The notes beneath the pieces were generated by a model. The model saw nothing but the letters and a program-made list of their open reading frames with translations. It did not search any database and had not been told where the DNA came from. The position numbers were made by a program, and so were the translations under genes. This document shows positions 53,403-63,344 of a stretch of 64,000 bases of DNA, in pieces. Location: assembly GCA_022843955.1 (NCBI GenBank), contig JALHMQ010000006.1, positions 62,001 to 126,000 of the forward strand. The letters run 5' to 3'. The stretch's first letter is position 1, and each line of letters begins with the position of its first letter. Source of the stretch: Burkholderiaceae bacterium. GTDB lineage: Bacteria > Pseudomonadota > Gammaproteobacteria > Burkholderiales > Burkholderiaceae_F.

Positions 53403-55343
53403 TCAATTCTTGCGCGCCATCATCCACCACTCCACCAATCTGCGTACCTGCGTGGGGGTGTAGCCGCGTGCCACCATGCGATCGACGAACGCCTGGTGCT
53501 TGTGCTCCTCGTCGGTCGACGACTTGGCGCCGAAGGCGACCACCGGCAGGATGTCGTCGGTCGAGGCGAACATGCGCCGCTCGATCACCTCGCGCAGCTT
53601 TTCGTATGTCGTCCACGGCGGGTTCTGGCCGTTGTTGTTGGCGCGCGCACGCAGCACGAAGTTCACCACCTCGTGGCGGAAGTCCTTCGGGTTGGCGATG
53701 CCTGCCGGCTTCTCGATCTTCTCCAGCTCGCCGTTCAGCGTGGACCGGTCCATCGACATGCCGGTGGCAGGATCGGCATAGGCCTCGTCCTGGATCCACT
53801 GGTCGGCATAGATGACGTACTTGTCGAACAGGTTCTGGCCATAGTCCGAATAGGATTCCAGGTACGCGGTCTGGATCTCCTTCTGGATCTGCTCCAGGTA
53901 GCGCGGCATCAGGTAGCCCTTGATATGGGCCTGCAGGGCGCGCTTGGTCTCTTCCGGCAAATCTTCGCGCGCGATGCGCTCCTCCAGCACCAGCATCAGG
54001 TTGACCGGGTCGGCGGCCACCTCGCTCGGGTCCTTGTCGAACGCGCGCGATATGACCTTGAACGCATAGCGCGTCGACAGTCCGCTCATGCCCTCGTCGT
54101 TGCCGGCGTAGCTGCGGTACTCGCTGAAGCTCTTCGCGTTCGGGTCGGCATCCTTTACCGAGTCACCGTTGTACACACGCATCTTGGTGTAGACGCTGGA
54201 GTTCTCCGGCGTCTTCAGGCGCGACAGCACCGAAAACTGCGCCAGCATTTCCAGCGTGCCGGGCGCGCACGGGGCTTGCGCGAGTGCGGAGTGCGTGAGC
54301 AGCTTGCGGTAGATCTCGACCTCCTCGTTCACGCGCAGGCAGTACGGCACCTTGATCACGTACACGCGATCGAGGAACGCCTCGTTGGTGCGGTTGTTGC
54401 GGAACGACGCCCACTCGCTCTCGTTGGAGTGCGCCAGCACGATGCCCTGGAACGGCATCGCGCCAAAGCCTTCGGTGCCTTTGAAATTGCTCTCCTGGGT
54501 AGCGGTCAGCAGCGGATTGAGCACCTTCAGCGGTGCCTTGAACATCTCCACGAATTCCAGCAAGCCCTGATTGGCCAGGCACAGGCCGCCGGAGTAGCTG
54601 TAGGCGTCCGGATCGTCCTGGCTGAAGCGGTCGAGCTTGCGGATGTCGACCTTGCCCACCAGGGCAGAGATGTCCTGGTTGTTCTCATCGCCCGGTTCGG
54701 TCTTGGAAATGGCGCGCTGCTCGAGGATGGACGGATACACCCGCACGACATGAAAGCGCGTCAGGTCGCCACCAAACTCCTGCAGCCGCTTCGTGGCCCA
54801 GGGGCTGGCGATGCCGGTGAGCACCCGCTTCGGGATGCCGTACTCGCCTTCCAGCGTCTCGCCATAGCGCAGCGGATTGAAAAGTCCCAGCGGCGACTCG
54901 TGCAACGGCGAGACCTCCCCTGTGTCGGGGTTCTTCAGCACGTAGATCGGGTGCATCTCCATCAGCGACTTCAAGCGCTCGGCCAGCGAACTCTTGGCCG
55001 ATCCGACCGGCCCCAGCAGGTAGAGCACCTGCTTGCGTTCCTCCAGGCCCTGCGCCGAGTGGCGCAGGAACGCCACCAGCTGCTCGACCGTGTCTTCCAT
55101 GCCGTAGAAGTCTGAAAACGCCTGATAGCGACGCAATTGACGACTGCCGAAAATGCGCAGCAGGCGCGGATGCGCGCGCGTTTCGACCAGGGTCGGTTCG
55201 CCGATCGCCTTGAGCAGGCGCTCGGCCGGGCCGGCGTATGACATCGGATCTGCGCGACACAGGTCGAGATAGCCGTGCAGCGACATCTCCTCGCTGCTGC
55301 GCGACGCGTAATCCACCTGGAACTGCTCGAACAACTTGCTCAT
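53403..55343 (-). CDS. prkA: PrkA-family serine protein kinase (YeaG)
   Basis: A 646-residue protein with an N-terminal AAA-type ATPase (Walker A LLGPVGSAKSSLAERLK near residue 110) and a C-terminal PrkA kinase domain. In E. coli YeaG works with YeaH in response to nutrient and other stresses; in Bacillus PrkA affects sporulation. GAGGATGAGG stands before the ATG at 55343. It is the first gene of the three-gene cluster and has a 522-base upstream region. Confidence 0.95.
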   Translation of the reverse strand: MSKLFEQFQVDYASRSSEEMSLHGYLDLCRADPMSYAGPAERLLKAIGEPTLVETRAHPRLLRIFGSRQLRRYQAFSDFYGMEDTVEQLVAFLRHSAQGLEERKQVLYLLGPVGSAKSSLAERLKSLMEMHPIYVLKNPDTGEVSPLHESPLGLFNPLRYGETLEGEYGIPKRVLTGIASPWATKRLQEFGGDLTRFHVVRVYPSILEQRAISKTEPGDENNQDISALVGKVDIRKLDRFSQDDPDAYSYSGGLCLANQGLLEFVEMFKAPLKVLNPLLTATQESNFKGTEGFGAMPFQGIVLAHSNESEWASFRNNRTNEAFLDRVYVIKVPYCLRVNEEVEIYRKLLTHSALAQAPCAPGTLEMLAQFSVLSRLKTPENSSVYTKMRVYNGDSVKDADPNAKSFSEYRSYAGNDEGMSGLSTRYAFKVISRAFDKDPSEVAADPVNLMLVLEERIAREDLPEETKRALQAHIKGYLMPRYLEQIQKEIQTAYLESYSDYGQNLFDKYVIYADQWIQDEAYADPATGMSMDRSTLNGELEKIEKPAGIANPKDFRHEVVNFVLRARANNNGQNPPWTTYEKLREVIERRMFASTDDILPVVAFGAKSSTDEEHKHQAFVDRMVARGYTPTQVRRLVEWWMMARKN

Positions 55344-55865
55344 GGGCCTCATCCTCGACGGGCGTCGAAAGAAGGTCGCGACACGGCACCCGCCGTCAGG
55401 CACCGGGCACGAGTTCTCGCCAGCAACAAAGAGCGTGCTCAACGATCAGATCGGAGCGCGCGAAAAGAGTTCTGGGCCGACCGCTCCCGCGCGCTCCACC
55501 GTTCGGGCGACGAGGGCTCCCTGCGCCTGAAACGGCACCGGCGCAGGTGACGTTGACCGGTCTGGGCGCTGTCGTGGAGCGCATGAATGGCCCCCTGGTT
55601 TCGTCCATACGGGCAAGCAGCGCAGCCGATGCTTGTGCGTGCTCCGTACGCACTGCCCGGCGAGCCACGCCTCGTTTTCCCTGAGCACGCTGCGACCGCG
55701 GTCACGCGGAGGAATACACTCGGACGCGCAATACCTGACCGACCCTCGGTTCGGTATCGCGCAATGCGCAGCAGCGCTGGCGGATGGGTGACTGGATCAC
55801 ATGGGGCACCGTACGCAAGCTGACCTCGTCTTGGCGACAGCGCGCCGCGCCGGCGTGCCGATCCG
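55344..55865. other. Long intergenic region between prkA and the response regulator
   Basis: These 522 bases contain no supported gene; the open frames crossing it have arginine/alanine-rich antisense composition. Promoters for both divergent genes must lie here. I see a short dyad CACGAGTTCTCG-type stretch but nothing that can be named. Confidence 0.4.
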
Positions 55866-56291
55866 ATGACGCTGCCCGACGACCCCGTGTCCACGGCAGA
55901 CGCACCCTCAGCGCCGGCCCGGCCGCGGCGCGTGCTGGTGGTCGACGACAACCGCGATATCGCCCAGACCCTGGGGTGCGTGCTGCAGATCGCCGGCCAC
56001 GAGGTGTTCGAGGCAAGCAACGGCGTACAAGCGCTGCTGCTGGCCGATCGTGTGCATCCGCAGCTTGCGCTGCTCGACATCGGCCTGCCCGACATCAGCG
56101 GCTGGGACGTGTGTCGAGCGCTGCGCGCGCGCGACTACGGCGCATCAATGACGATCTTCGCCATCACCGCCTGGGGCGGCGAGCGTGACCATGCCGAATC
56201 GCGCGAGGCCGGTTTCGACGCGCACTTCGTCAAGCCGGTCAATGTGTGGTCACTGCTCGAGCGATTGTCCGAAGACACCTCGGTGAACTGA
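55866..56291 (+). CDS. Single-domain response regulator (CheY-like receiver)
   Basis: A 141-residue receiver domain with acidic pocket D27/D28 (VLVVDDNRD), phosphorylation site D71 (LLDIGLPD), T101 and K123 (FVKPV). There is no output domain. It could serve as a phospho-relay or as a motor or enzyme regulator for the chemosensory genes that follow after 234 bases. The N-terminal 20 residues are Pro/Ala-rich. The frame begins with ATG at 55866. Confidence 0.9.
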   Translation: MTLPDDPVSTADAPSAPARPRRVLVVDDNRDIAQTLGCVLQIAGHEVFEASNGVQALLLADRVHPQLALLDIGLPDISGWDVCRALRARDYGASMTIFAITAWGGERDHAESREAGFDAHFVKPVNVWSLLERLSEDTSVN

Positions 56292-56525
56292 TCCCGCGTT
56301 GTTCAACGCGAACGTCCGGTTCGACCCGCGTGAAGCATCGCTCAGGGTAGAAGGCACGACATACGGGCGATCATGGCAACCGGCGCTGGTGCCATGTACA
56401 GCGTGAGTGAAGAGCACGCCTAGCCGATATCGAAGTTGCGGTTCAATCGCCCGCGTAGTCGACCGTTCGACCTGCCGGTTGCTCAATACGCTTCTCCGGT
56501 CAAGCCAACCGAAGAGGTGAGTCCG

Positions 56526-57125
56526 ATGGGAGAGGTTGTCAACGCCGCACTGGCGGCACAGGCGGCGATCAGTCAAGCCGCACGGGACCGCGTCAGCGAG
56601 TTCCTGTCGTTTCGCCTCGGCGCCGAGGAGTACGGCATCGACATCCTGCGCGTGCAGGAGATCCGCGGTTACGACAACGTCACCAAAATCGCCAATGCAC
56701 CCGCGTTCTTCAAGGGCGTGATCGACCTGCGCGGCGTGATCGTGCCGATCATCGACCTGCGCCTGAAGTTCGCGCTGTCGGAGCCGACCTACGACGCGTT
56801 CACCGTGGTGATCGTGCTCAATCTGGCCGAGCGCACCGTCGGCGTGGTGGTCGACTCGGTGAGCGACGTACTGCAACTGTCGCCGGCGCAGATCAAGCCC
56901 GCGCCGCACTTCAACGAGCGCGTCGATGCCGGCTACCTGATGGGCATCGCCACGGTCAAGCAGCACACCGACGGCGCGGAAGTGACTCGCATGCTCATCC
57001 TGATGGACATCGTGGCACTGCTGTCCGGCGCCGACATGTGCCTGCAGAGCGAATCAACTCAGTCCGCATCCCCGATCGAACCCATTCAACAAGAAAGCGA
57101 AGTGCAACATGAACTTCATCAATAA
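56526..57125 (+). CDS. cheW: CheW-like chemotaxis coupling protein
   Basis: A 199-residue CheW protein linking a chemoreceptor to the CheA kinase. Motifs: [20 protein letters not shown] and [19 protein letters not shown], followed by [14 protein letters not shown]. There is an extended Gln/Ser-rich C-terminus. The ATG at 56526 has GAGGTG upstream. Its 3' end overlaps the receptor gene by 17 bases, so the two are produced together. No cheA is in the window. Confidence 0.94.
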   Translation: MGEVVNAALAAQAAISQAARDRVSEFLSFRLGAEEYGIDILRVQEIRGYDNVTKIANAPAFFKGVIDLRGVIVPIIDLRLKFALSEPTYDAFTVVIVLNLAERTVGVVVDSVSDVLQLSPAQIKPAPHFNERVDAGYLMGIATVKQHTDGAEVTRMLILMDIVALLSGADMCLQSESTQSASPIEPIQQESEVQHELHQ

Positions 57126-58848
57126 CCTGCGCATTGGCGTTCGGCTGGGCCTGGGCTTCGGCCTGGTGATCCTGGCAGCGCTGTTCATCGCCGTCTTCGG
57201 GCGCCTCTCCCTCGGCCAGCTGCAGGACCAGGCGAAGTCGTTGTCAGGTGCGTTGGTCAAAGTCGACCAAGTACGCGACCTGCAGGACAACCTGAACGCG
57301 ATCGGCCGCGCGGCGCGCAACATGATCCTGGTCAGCGACGCGCAGCGGATCGCGCAGGAGAACGGGCGGATCAACGATGCGCGCAAGAGCAACGGCGAAC
57401 TGATCGACAAGCTTGAAGCGAGCATCACCAGCGACAAAGGCAAGGTACTACTCAAGGAGATGTCCGACAAGCGGGCGCCGTACAACGCCGTGACCGACAA
57501 GATGCTCGCGCATATTGCCGCGGGAGAGAAAGCCGAGGCAACGGCGATGCTGATGGGCGAGGTGGCCGCTGCACAGGTCGCGTATGCCACCGCCATGAGC
57601 GACCTGACCAAGTACCAGCAGAAGCTGGCGCAAGACACCGAGACCGAAGTCGCCGCAGAGGTGGCATCCTCCGGCCTGATGATGCTCGTCGTCGCCGCCA
57701 TCGCCGGCGCCCTCGGCGTCTTCATCGCCTGGTTGGTCACTGTCTCCGTGACGCGGCCGCTGAACGAAGCCGTCGGCATCACCGACCGCATTGCCGATGG
57801 CGACCTCACCGCCACCATTCGCGCCACCAGCACCGACGAAGTCGGCCACCTGCTCTCCTCGCTGCAGAAGATGCAGGCCAATTTGCAGAAGATCGTCGGC
57901 GAAGTGCGCACCGGGGTCGACTCCGTGTCCACCGCCTCGCAACAGATCGCCGCCGGCAACCAGGATCTGTCCAGCCGCACCGAAGAGCAGGCCAGCAACC
58001 TGCAGCAGACCGCCGCCAGCATGGAGCAGCTGGCCGCCACCGTGCGCCAGAACACCGAGACCGCCAAGCAGGCCAACACCCTGGCCGCCAGCGCCTCGAC
58101 CGCCGCCGCCAAGGGCGGCAACGTGGTCGGCGAGGTGGTCAGCACGATGGAAGGCATCAGTGCCGCCAGCCACAAGATCGCCGACATCATCAACGTGATC
58201 GACGGCATCGCCTTCCAGACCAACATCCTGGCACTCAACGCCGCGGTCGAAGCCGCTCGTGCCGGCGAGCAGGGCCGCGGTTTCGCGGTGGTGGCGGGCG
58301 AGGTGCGCAACCTGGCGCAGAGGAGCGCACAGGCCGCACGCGAGATCAAGAGCCTGATCTCCGACTCGGTGGAGAAGGTGGACGCCGGCGGCAAGCTGGT
58401 GCACCAGGCCGGCGATGCGATGCAGGACATCGTGGCCCAGGTCAAGCGGGTGAGTGACCTGATCGGCGAGATCACCAGTGCCACGCTGGAGCAAAACAGC
58501 GGCATCGGCCAGGTCAACAACGCGGTGACGCAGCTCGATCAGGTGACGCAGCAGAACGCGGCGCTGGTCGAAGAAAGCGCGGCAGCGGCCGAGAGCATGA
58601 AGGCGCAGGCGCACAAGCTGGCGCAGTCGGTGTCGGTGTTCCGGCTGAGCCAGGCGCAGGCGCACGAGGTGATCGCGCAGGCGCAAAGTGCGGCGCGCAG
58701 CGGCGCGGCGCGGGTCGAACCGCGGGTGGAGCCGCGGGCGAAGGCAGCCCCGGCAGCGAAGCCGGCCCGAGCAGCGGCACCGGCAGCGCGCAGGCCGGCA
58801 GCGGTCACACCGGCGGCTGACGCGGGCGGTGACTGGAAAGAGTTCTAG
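57109..58848 (+). CDS. Methyl-accepting chemotaxis protein
   Basis: A 579-residue receptor: membrane helix near residues 12-30, a four-helix-bundle sensor domain (about 35-185), a second helix ([20 protein letters not shown]), HAMP, and a cytoplasmic signalling domain whose hairpin tip is [20 protein letters not shown]. The C-terminus ends DWKEF, close to the NWETF-type pentapeptide that tethers CheR/CheB. An Ala/Pro-rich linker (about 530-570) precedes it, as in tethered receptors. The ligand is unknown. Confidence 0.95.
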   Translation: MNFINNLRIGVRLGLGFGLVILAALFIAVFGRLSLGQLQDQAKSLSGALVKVDQVRDLQDNLNAIGRAARNMILVSDAQRIAQENGRINDARKSNGELIDKLEASITSDKGKVLLKEMSDKRAPYNAVTDKMLAHIAAGEKAEATAMLMGEVAAAQVAYATAMSDLTKYQQKLAQDTETEVAAEVASSGLMMLVVAAIAGALGVFIAWLVTVSVTRPLNEAVGITDRIADGDLTATIRATSTDEVGHLLSSLQKMQANLQKIVGEVRTGVDSVSTASQQIAAGNQDLSSRTEEQASNLQQTAASMEQLAATVRQNTETAKQANTLAASASTAAAKGGNVVGEVVSTMEGISAASHKIADIINVIDGIAFQTNILALNAAVEAARAGEQGRGFAVVAGEVRNLAQRSAQAAREIKSLISDSVEKVDAGGKLVHQAGDAMQDIVAQVKRVSDLIGEITSATLEQNSGIGQVNNAVTQLDQVTQQNAALVEESAAAAESMKAQAHKLAQSVSVFRLSQAQAHEVIAQAQSAARSGAARVEPRVEPRAKAAPAAKPARAAAPAARRPAAVTPAADAGGDWKEF

Positions 58849-58915
58849 GCACGTGACGCCTGTCCGGGCGCGGCGCGGGCCGCGGCCGGACCTCGGCAGT
58901 TATGCAGTCCATCCC

Positions 58916-60238
58916 ATGACTTACGCGTCGAATGAAGTGATCGAGAAGCCCTTGCACGCTACGGCGGGCGCCGGCGTCAATGCAGTCGACACTGCCGTCC
59001 TGGCAGCGCTGCAGGAGTTTCCGGCGCCTGTTGCGGTCGTCGATCGCCACGGCGCCACCTTGCTCGTCAACGCCGCACTCGCCCGCCGCTACGGCGCGGC
59101 CGTGGTCGACCGCGAGGGCCTGGCGCCGATGCTGCGCGGCGCCGGTGGCCAATACGACATCAAGATGCGCGCGCCGCCGCGACTGAATGAGCCGATCGAC
59201 GCTCATGCGCTGGCGGTACCGTTGCAGAACTGGTTTCTGCTGCTTCTGGGCGACAGCGATGCGTCCCCGCTGGTGAACGAAGTCGCCCAGCTGCGCGAGC
59301 GCGTGGAACGCCTGGAACGCGTGGCGGCCACTGATCACTTGACCGGTGCCTGGAACCGCGCGCACTTCGATCGCGTGATCAGTGCCGAGCTGGCACGCAG
59401 CCACGCCTGCCGGCAGCCGCTGTCGCTGGTGCTGCTCGACCTCGATCACTTCAAGCGCATCAATGACACCCATGGACACGACGCCGGCGACCGGGTGCTG
59501 CGCGAGCTGGTGGCGGTGATCACCTCGCAGCTGCGCGGCTCCGACACCCTGTTTCGCTGGGGCGGCGAGGAATTCGCGGTGCTGCTGGGCGGGGTTGGCT
59601 ACCGCGGTGCCGAGCGGGTGGCGCAAAAGCTGCGCGCCGTCGTCGAGATGCACGACTTCGGCGGCGTCGGGCGCGTCACCGTCAGCGTCAGCGCGGCCGA
59701 GCACGTGGGCGAGGAGAGCCCGTGGTCGTGGTTCCAGCGCCTGGACTGCAGCCTGTATGCCGCCAAGCGCCTGGGCCGCAATCAGGTGGTGGTCGATCGG
59801 CGCGGCAACTCCGACTGCTGGGCCGACGAGTCGCCGATGCCGTCCTTGCACATCGAGTGGAAGGAGGCGTACGAGTGCGGCGACGCGACCATCGATGAAC
59901 AGCATCGCGAACTGTTCGTCCGCGCCAACGCGCTGATCGATGCCATGGTGGCCGGCGGCGACGGTGCGCTGGCGTCACTCGATGCGCTGCTCGGCCATAT
60001 CAGCCAGCACTTCGCCGACGAGGAAGCGCTCCTCGCGCGCATGAACTACGACCACTACGAGGAGCACAAGCGTGCCCACGAAGCCTTGCTCAAGCGGTCC
60101 GGCTGGCTGCGCGATCGCGCTGCCGTGGGTGAGGCGAACCTGGGCGCGGTGGTGGAGTTCATCGCACAGGACGTGGTCGCCCGCCATCTGATGACCGCCG
60201 ACCGCGCGTTCTTCCCTCTCTTGCGCGGCGCTGCCTAG
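58916..60238 (+). CDS. Diguanylate cyclase with C-terminal bacteriohaemerythrin domain
   Basis: A 440-residue cytoplasmic protein. Residues 20-115 resemble a degenerate PAS/sensor region. The GGDEF domain (about 135-290) has GGEEF at 216-220 and an RGSD inhibitory site five residues before it. The C-terminal part (about 305-435) is a haemerythrin with the di-iron His/Glu set: GDATIDEQHRELF, HFADEEALLARMNYDHYEEHKRAHEALL and VARHLMTADRAFF. Haemerythrin binds O2 at a di-iron site, so cyclic-di-GMP synthesis is probably tuned by oxygen or redox state. The start at 58916 is the first ATG in frame after the MCP gene's end, 68 bases on. Confidence 0.93.
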   Translation: MTYASNEVIEKPLHATAGAGVNAVDTAVLAALQEFPAPVAVVDRHGATLLVNAALARRYGAAVVDREGLAPMLRGAGGQYDIKMRAPPRLNEPIDAHALAVPLQNWFLLLLGDSDASPLVNEVAQLRERVERLERVAATDHLTGAWNRAHFDRVISAELARSHACRQPLSLVLLDLDHFKRINDTHGHDAGDRVLRELVAVITSQLRGSDTLFRWGGEEFAVLLGGVGYRGAERVAQKLRAVVEMHDFGGVGRVTVSVSAAEHVGEESPWSWFQRLDCSLYAAKRLGRNQVVVDRRGNSDCWADESPMPSLHIEWKEAYECGDATIDEQHRELFVRANALIDAMVAGGDGALASLDALLGHISQHFADEEALLARMNYDHYEEHKRAHEALLKRSGWLRDRAAVGEANLGAVVEFIAQDVVARHLMTADRAFFPLLRGAA

Positions 60239-60349
60239 CGGCGCGCTGCGTCACAATCCCCGCCTTCGCCGTCCCGGCGGGCACCGCGCCCGCTCACGAT
60301 GCTCGCTCGCGCCATCCCCGTGCGGCGTCGTTCACGCTCTTGCCACGCC

Positions 60350-60556
60350 ATGCCCATCAGCCACGCCGTCCGTCTTCAATTGCTCGTTGCCCTGGCCTGC
60401 GCCGTCGCGCCGGTGCTGTTGCTGCTGCATGCCCGTGAAGGCAGCGCGCTGCAGACCCTCGGCCTGGTCGCCGCATTCACCGGCTGGCCGGTGGCGATGG
60501 TGGTGTTCGGCACGCAGCTGCGCTACTGGTGGCGCCGCGGTCGCAAGCGCCACTGA
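60350..60556 (+). CDS. Small two-segment membrane protein
   Basis: A 68-residue protein with two hydrophobic segments (LQLLVALACAVAPVLLLLHA; TLGLVAAFTGWPVAMVVFG) and a basic tail (RYWWRRGRKRH), consistent with positive-inside topology. I do not recognise the family. Codon use resembles the neighbours, but there is no strong ribosome site. Confidence 0.5.
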   Translation: MPISHAVRLQLLVALACAVAPVLLLLHAREGSALQTLGLVAAFTGWPVAMVVFGTQLRYWWRRGRKRH

Positions 60557-60577
60557 ACACAGCGGCGTGGGGCAGGG

Positions 60578-60976
60578 TCAGCGCGTTGGCGCCACCATCG
60601 GCCAACCGCGCGTGGCCCACTCGCTCATGCCACCGTTCACGTAGCGCACATGGCTGTAGCCGGGGCGCTCACGCAAGGCGCGCAGCGTTGCGCTCGATCG
60701 ATTCTGGGTATTGCAGATCAGCAGCACCGGCTTGGCCGGATCGGTCGGAATCTCGGCCAGGCGTTGGCCGATCTGGCTCATCGGCAGCAGCAGGGCACCG
60801 GCCGCCACGCCCTTGGCGTGCTCGTTCGGCTCGCGAATGTCGATCAGCACCGCGCGACCGGCCTGCGCGTCGGCGCGGGCAGCTTCCAGCGTGACGACGA
60901 TGTCTGCCGGATTGGCCCACGCGCTCCCGGCCATCAGACCCGCGCCGAGCACGGCGACGAGCGCGCGGCGGCGCAT
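60578..60976 (-). CDS. Periplasmic rhodanese-like sulfurtransferase
   Basis: A 132-residue single-domain rhodanese with a signal peptide (residues 1-21, ending GSAWA). The domain has LIDIREPNEHAKG near residue 43-55 and the active-site cysteine loop CNTQNRSS near 88. It would transfer sulfane sulfur to a thiophilic acceptor, or protect periplasmic thiols. A start at 61027 is possible but would bury the signal peptide. It converges with the small membrane protein gene. Confidence 0.88.
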   Translation of the reverse strand: MRRRALVAVLGAGLMAGSAWANPADIVVTLEAARADAQAGRAVLIDIREPNEHAKGVAAGALLLPMSQIGQRLAEIPTDPAKPVLLICNTQNRSSATLRALRERPGYSHVRYVNGGMSEWATRGWPMVAPTR

Positions 60977-61229
60977 CAGGTTGAGGACAGGCGCAGGGGC
61001 GCGGTCGGCGAGGCAGCGGGTCGGCATGGTCAAGAGATCGGACAGTGGAACGGGTGGTCGGCCGGCGCGCCGCACCGGGCGCGACCCTACCTGCGCAGCG
61101 CCGGGACATCGCCCGGCGCACGTCACTGTGTGCAGGTCATCACGCAGCGTGGCGCGCATCGCGTCTGCCACGGCGAGCCGCCGGCGGCGTCACGCCCCGC
61201 GGGCTTGGTGCGCCACGGCAGCCGCAAAC

Positions 61230-62330
61230 CTATCCGGCGTCGGCCACCAGCAGGTCGATGAGATCGGCGGCGAATGCCGGCAGCGCCGCACGATCGCGCA
61301 CACACACCTGCATCTGCCGCTGCGCCCAGTCATCGGCCAGCGCGACCACGCGCACCGGCAGCGTCTGCGCGTGGCGCTCGGCGGCCGAGCGCGGCAGGAT
61401 GCCGATGCCCACGCCGGCAGCGATCATCCGGCAGGCGCCTTCGAAGTTGCCGACCTGGATGCGCAGTCGCAGCGCGCGATTGAGCTCCTGCGCGCGCTGC
61501 TGCAGGAACTGGTGGATCGCGCTCGCCTCATGCAATCCCACGTGGTCGAATGCCAGCGTGTCGGCAAATGGCAGCGGGCCGGCGCCGTCGAGCGGATGCT
61601 GCGGCGGCAGCGCCAGCACCAGCGCATCCTGCCGATAGGCAATCGTCTGCAGCCCCTCGGTGCGCACCGCGCCGGAGACGATGCCGATGTCGATCGTGCC
61701 GTCGCTCACCGCGCGCACGATCTCCGAACTCAGGCGTTCGCGCAGGTCGACGCTCACGTCCGGGTGCGACTTCAGGTAGCGCCCCAGCACCGGCGGCAGG
61801 AACTCGGTGATCGCGGTGGTGCTGGCGGCCACCCGCAGGTGGCCCTTGAGGCCACGCGCGTACTCCTGCAGGTCGCCGCGCAGCTGTTCGAGCTGGTTGA
61901 GCACCAGGCGCGCGTGATGCAACAGTGCCTGGCCCGGCGGCGTCAGTGTCACCCCCTGCGGCGTGCGGTTGAGCAGGCGCGCGCCGACCGACGCCTCCAG
62001 ATGCTTGATGCGCGTGCTCGCCGCCGGCAGCGAGATGCACGAGCGCTGCGCGCCGCCGGTCAGGCTGTTGCACGCGGCAACGTTGACGATCAGGCGCAGG
62101 TCGACCAGGTCGAAGTGCAGGCGCAGGTCGCGCGCCTCCTGGCGCACGTCTGGCACGCCTGGCCCATCTGACCCATCTGACCCATCTGGCAGGCTTGGCA
62201 CCTCGGGCACGTCGCCCGCACTTCCTTCGCCGCCGGCAGCCGCGCCGCCCGCAGCCCGGGCACGCGAGTCCACCGCCACGCTGCGTGCTGCAGCGCCGCT
62301 TCGCGTTTGCGAAAGCCCCCCTTCAGCCAT
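61230..62330 (-). CDS. LysR-family regulator with N-terminal extension
   Basis: A 366-residue LysR-type regulator. The winged helix-turn-helix (residues about 75-135, DLRLIVNVAA to NRTPQGVTLTPPGQALL) is followed by the periplasmic-binding-protein-like effector domain. It has about 70 residues before the HTH, with low-complexity GGAAAGGEG and GSDGSDGPG, the latter encoded by three 9-base repeats at 62163-62188. The ATG at 62330 has GGAG nine bases upstream. The divergent MaoC and acyl-CoA dehydrogenase genes are its likely targets. Confidence 0.85.
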   Translation of the reverse strand: MAEGGLSQTRSGAAARSVAVDSRARAAGGAAAGGEGSAGDVPEVPSLPDGSDGSDGPGVPDVRQEARDLRLHFDLVDLRLIVNVAACNSLTGGAQRSCISLPAASTRIKHLEASVGARLLNRTPQGVTLTPPGQALLHHARLVLNQLEQLRGDLQEYARGLKGHLRVAASTTAITEFLPPVLGRYLKSHPDVSVDLRERLSSEIVRAVSDGTIDIGIVSGAVRTEGLQTIAYRQDALVLALPPQHPLDGAGPLPFADTLAFDHVGLHEASAIHQFLQQRAQELNRALRLRIQVGNFEGACRMIAAGVGIGILPRSAAERHAQTLPVRVVALADDWAQRQMQVCVRDRAALPAFAADLIDLLVADAG

Positions 62331-62393
62331 TGCGAATTGCTCCGTCTCCCCGGCGCGCCGATGATAGGCCGCCTCCCTCCTCCGGCCGCCACC

Positions 62394-63281
62394 ATGTCCG
62401 ACACCCTCGCCTCACCCCGTACCGACTCGCCGCTCGACCTGCGCGCCTGGATCGGCCGCACCACCGAGGCGAGCGACGTCATTGCGTCCACCCCCACCAC
62501 CGCCCTGGCCGCCACCCTCGACCATGCGGAGCGCGCCTGGCTCGCCGGCGACGCCCTGCCGCCGCTATGGCACTGGCTGTACTTCCTGCCGCTGCACCGG
62601 CACAGCGAACTGGGCGACGATGGCCACGCGCGCCGCGGCGGCTTCCTGCCGCCGGTGCCGCTGCCGCGTCGCATGTGGGCCGGCAGCCGGATCGAGTTCC
62701 ATGAGCCGCTCGCCATCGGTGAGTCGGTGCTGCGCAGCTCGCGCATCCTCGACGTGACCGAAAAGAGCGGCCGCAGCGGCGCCCTGGTGTTCGTCAAGGT
62801 GCGCCATGAAGTGGCGCACGAGACCGCGCGCGGCAGCCGCCTGGCGCTGGCCGAGGAACACGACATCGTCTACCGCGATCCGCCGCGTGCCGATGAACCA
62901 CCGGCCAAGCCGCAGCCGGCGCCGGCGGCCGCGTTCGAGCGCACGATCGTGCCCGACCCGGTGCTGCTGTTTCGCTACTCGGCGCTGACCTTCAATGGCC
63001 ATCGCATCCACTACGACCGCAGCTACTGCACCACGCAGGAAGGCTATCCCGGCCTGGTGGTGCACGGCCCGCTGCTGGCCACGCTGCTGATGGACCTCTT
63101 GCTGCGCGAGCGCCCGCAGGCGCAGCTCAGGCGCTTCTCGTTCCGCGCCGTGCGGCCGGTGTTCGATATCGCGCCGTTCTCGGTGTGCGGCCGCATCGCC
63201 GATGACGGCCGCCACGCGCAGCTGTGGGCGCGCGATGCCGACGGCTGGCTGACGATGGACGCGCAGGCCGAGTTCGACTGA
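62394..63281 (+). CDS. MaoC-like/FAS1-type dehydratase (mesaconyl-C4-CoA hydratase-like)
   Basis: A 295-residue double-hotdog-fold protein of the HTD2/FAS1-like dehydratase group. The hydratase motif FNGHRIHYDRSYCTTQEGYPGLVVHGP (at about residues 200-226) is intact. It would hydrate or dehydrate a CoA-thioester, for example in branched or C5 dicarboxylate catabolism. Divergent from the LysR gene by 63 bases and followed after 63 bases by an acyl-CoA dehydrogenase, which supports a catabolic operon. The substrate is not assignable. Confidence 0.85.
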   Translation: MSDTLASPRTDSPLDLRAWIGRTTEASDVIASTPTTALAATLDHAERAWLAGDALPPLWHWLYFLPLHRHSELGDDGHARRGGFLPPVPLPRRMWAGSRIEFHEPLAIGESVLRSSRILDVTEKSGRSGALVFVKVRHEVAHETARGSRLALAEEHDIVYRDPPRADEPPAKPQPAPAAAFERTIVPDPVLLFRYSALTFNGHRIHYDRSYCTTQEGYPGLVVHGPLLATLLMDLLLRERPQAQLRRFSFRAVRPVFDIAPFSVCGRIADDGRHAQLWARDADGWLTMDAQAEFD

Positions 63282-63344
63282 TCCCTTCTTGCGCGCTTGC
63301 CTCTTGCTCACTTTGCTCTTCTGACCTCAAAGCCGGACCCCACC

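Noticed and set aside
55344-55865. Possible small genes in the prkA upstream region
   Set aside because: The frames are short, arginine-rich, overlap each other on both strands and lack ribosome sites and homology.
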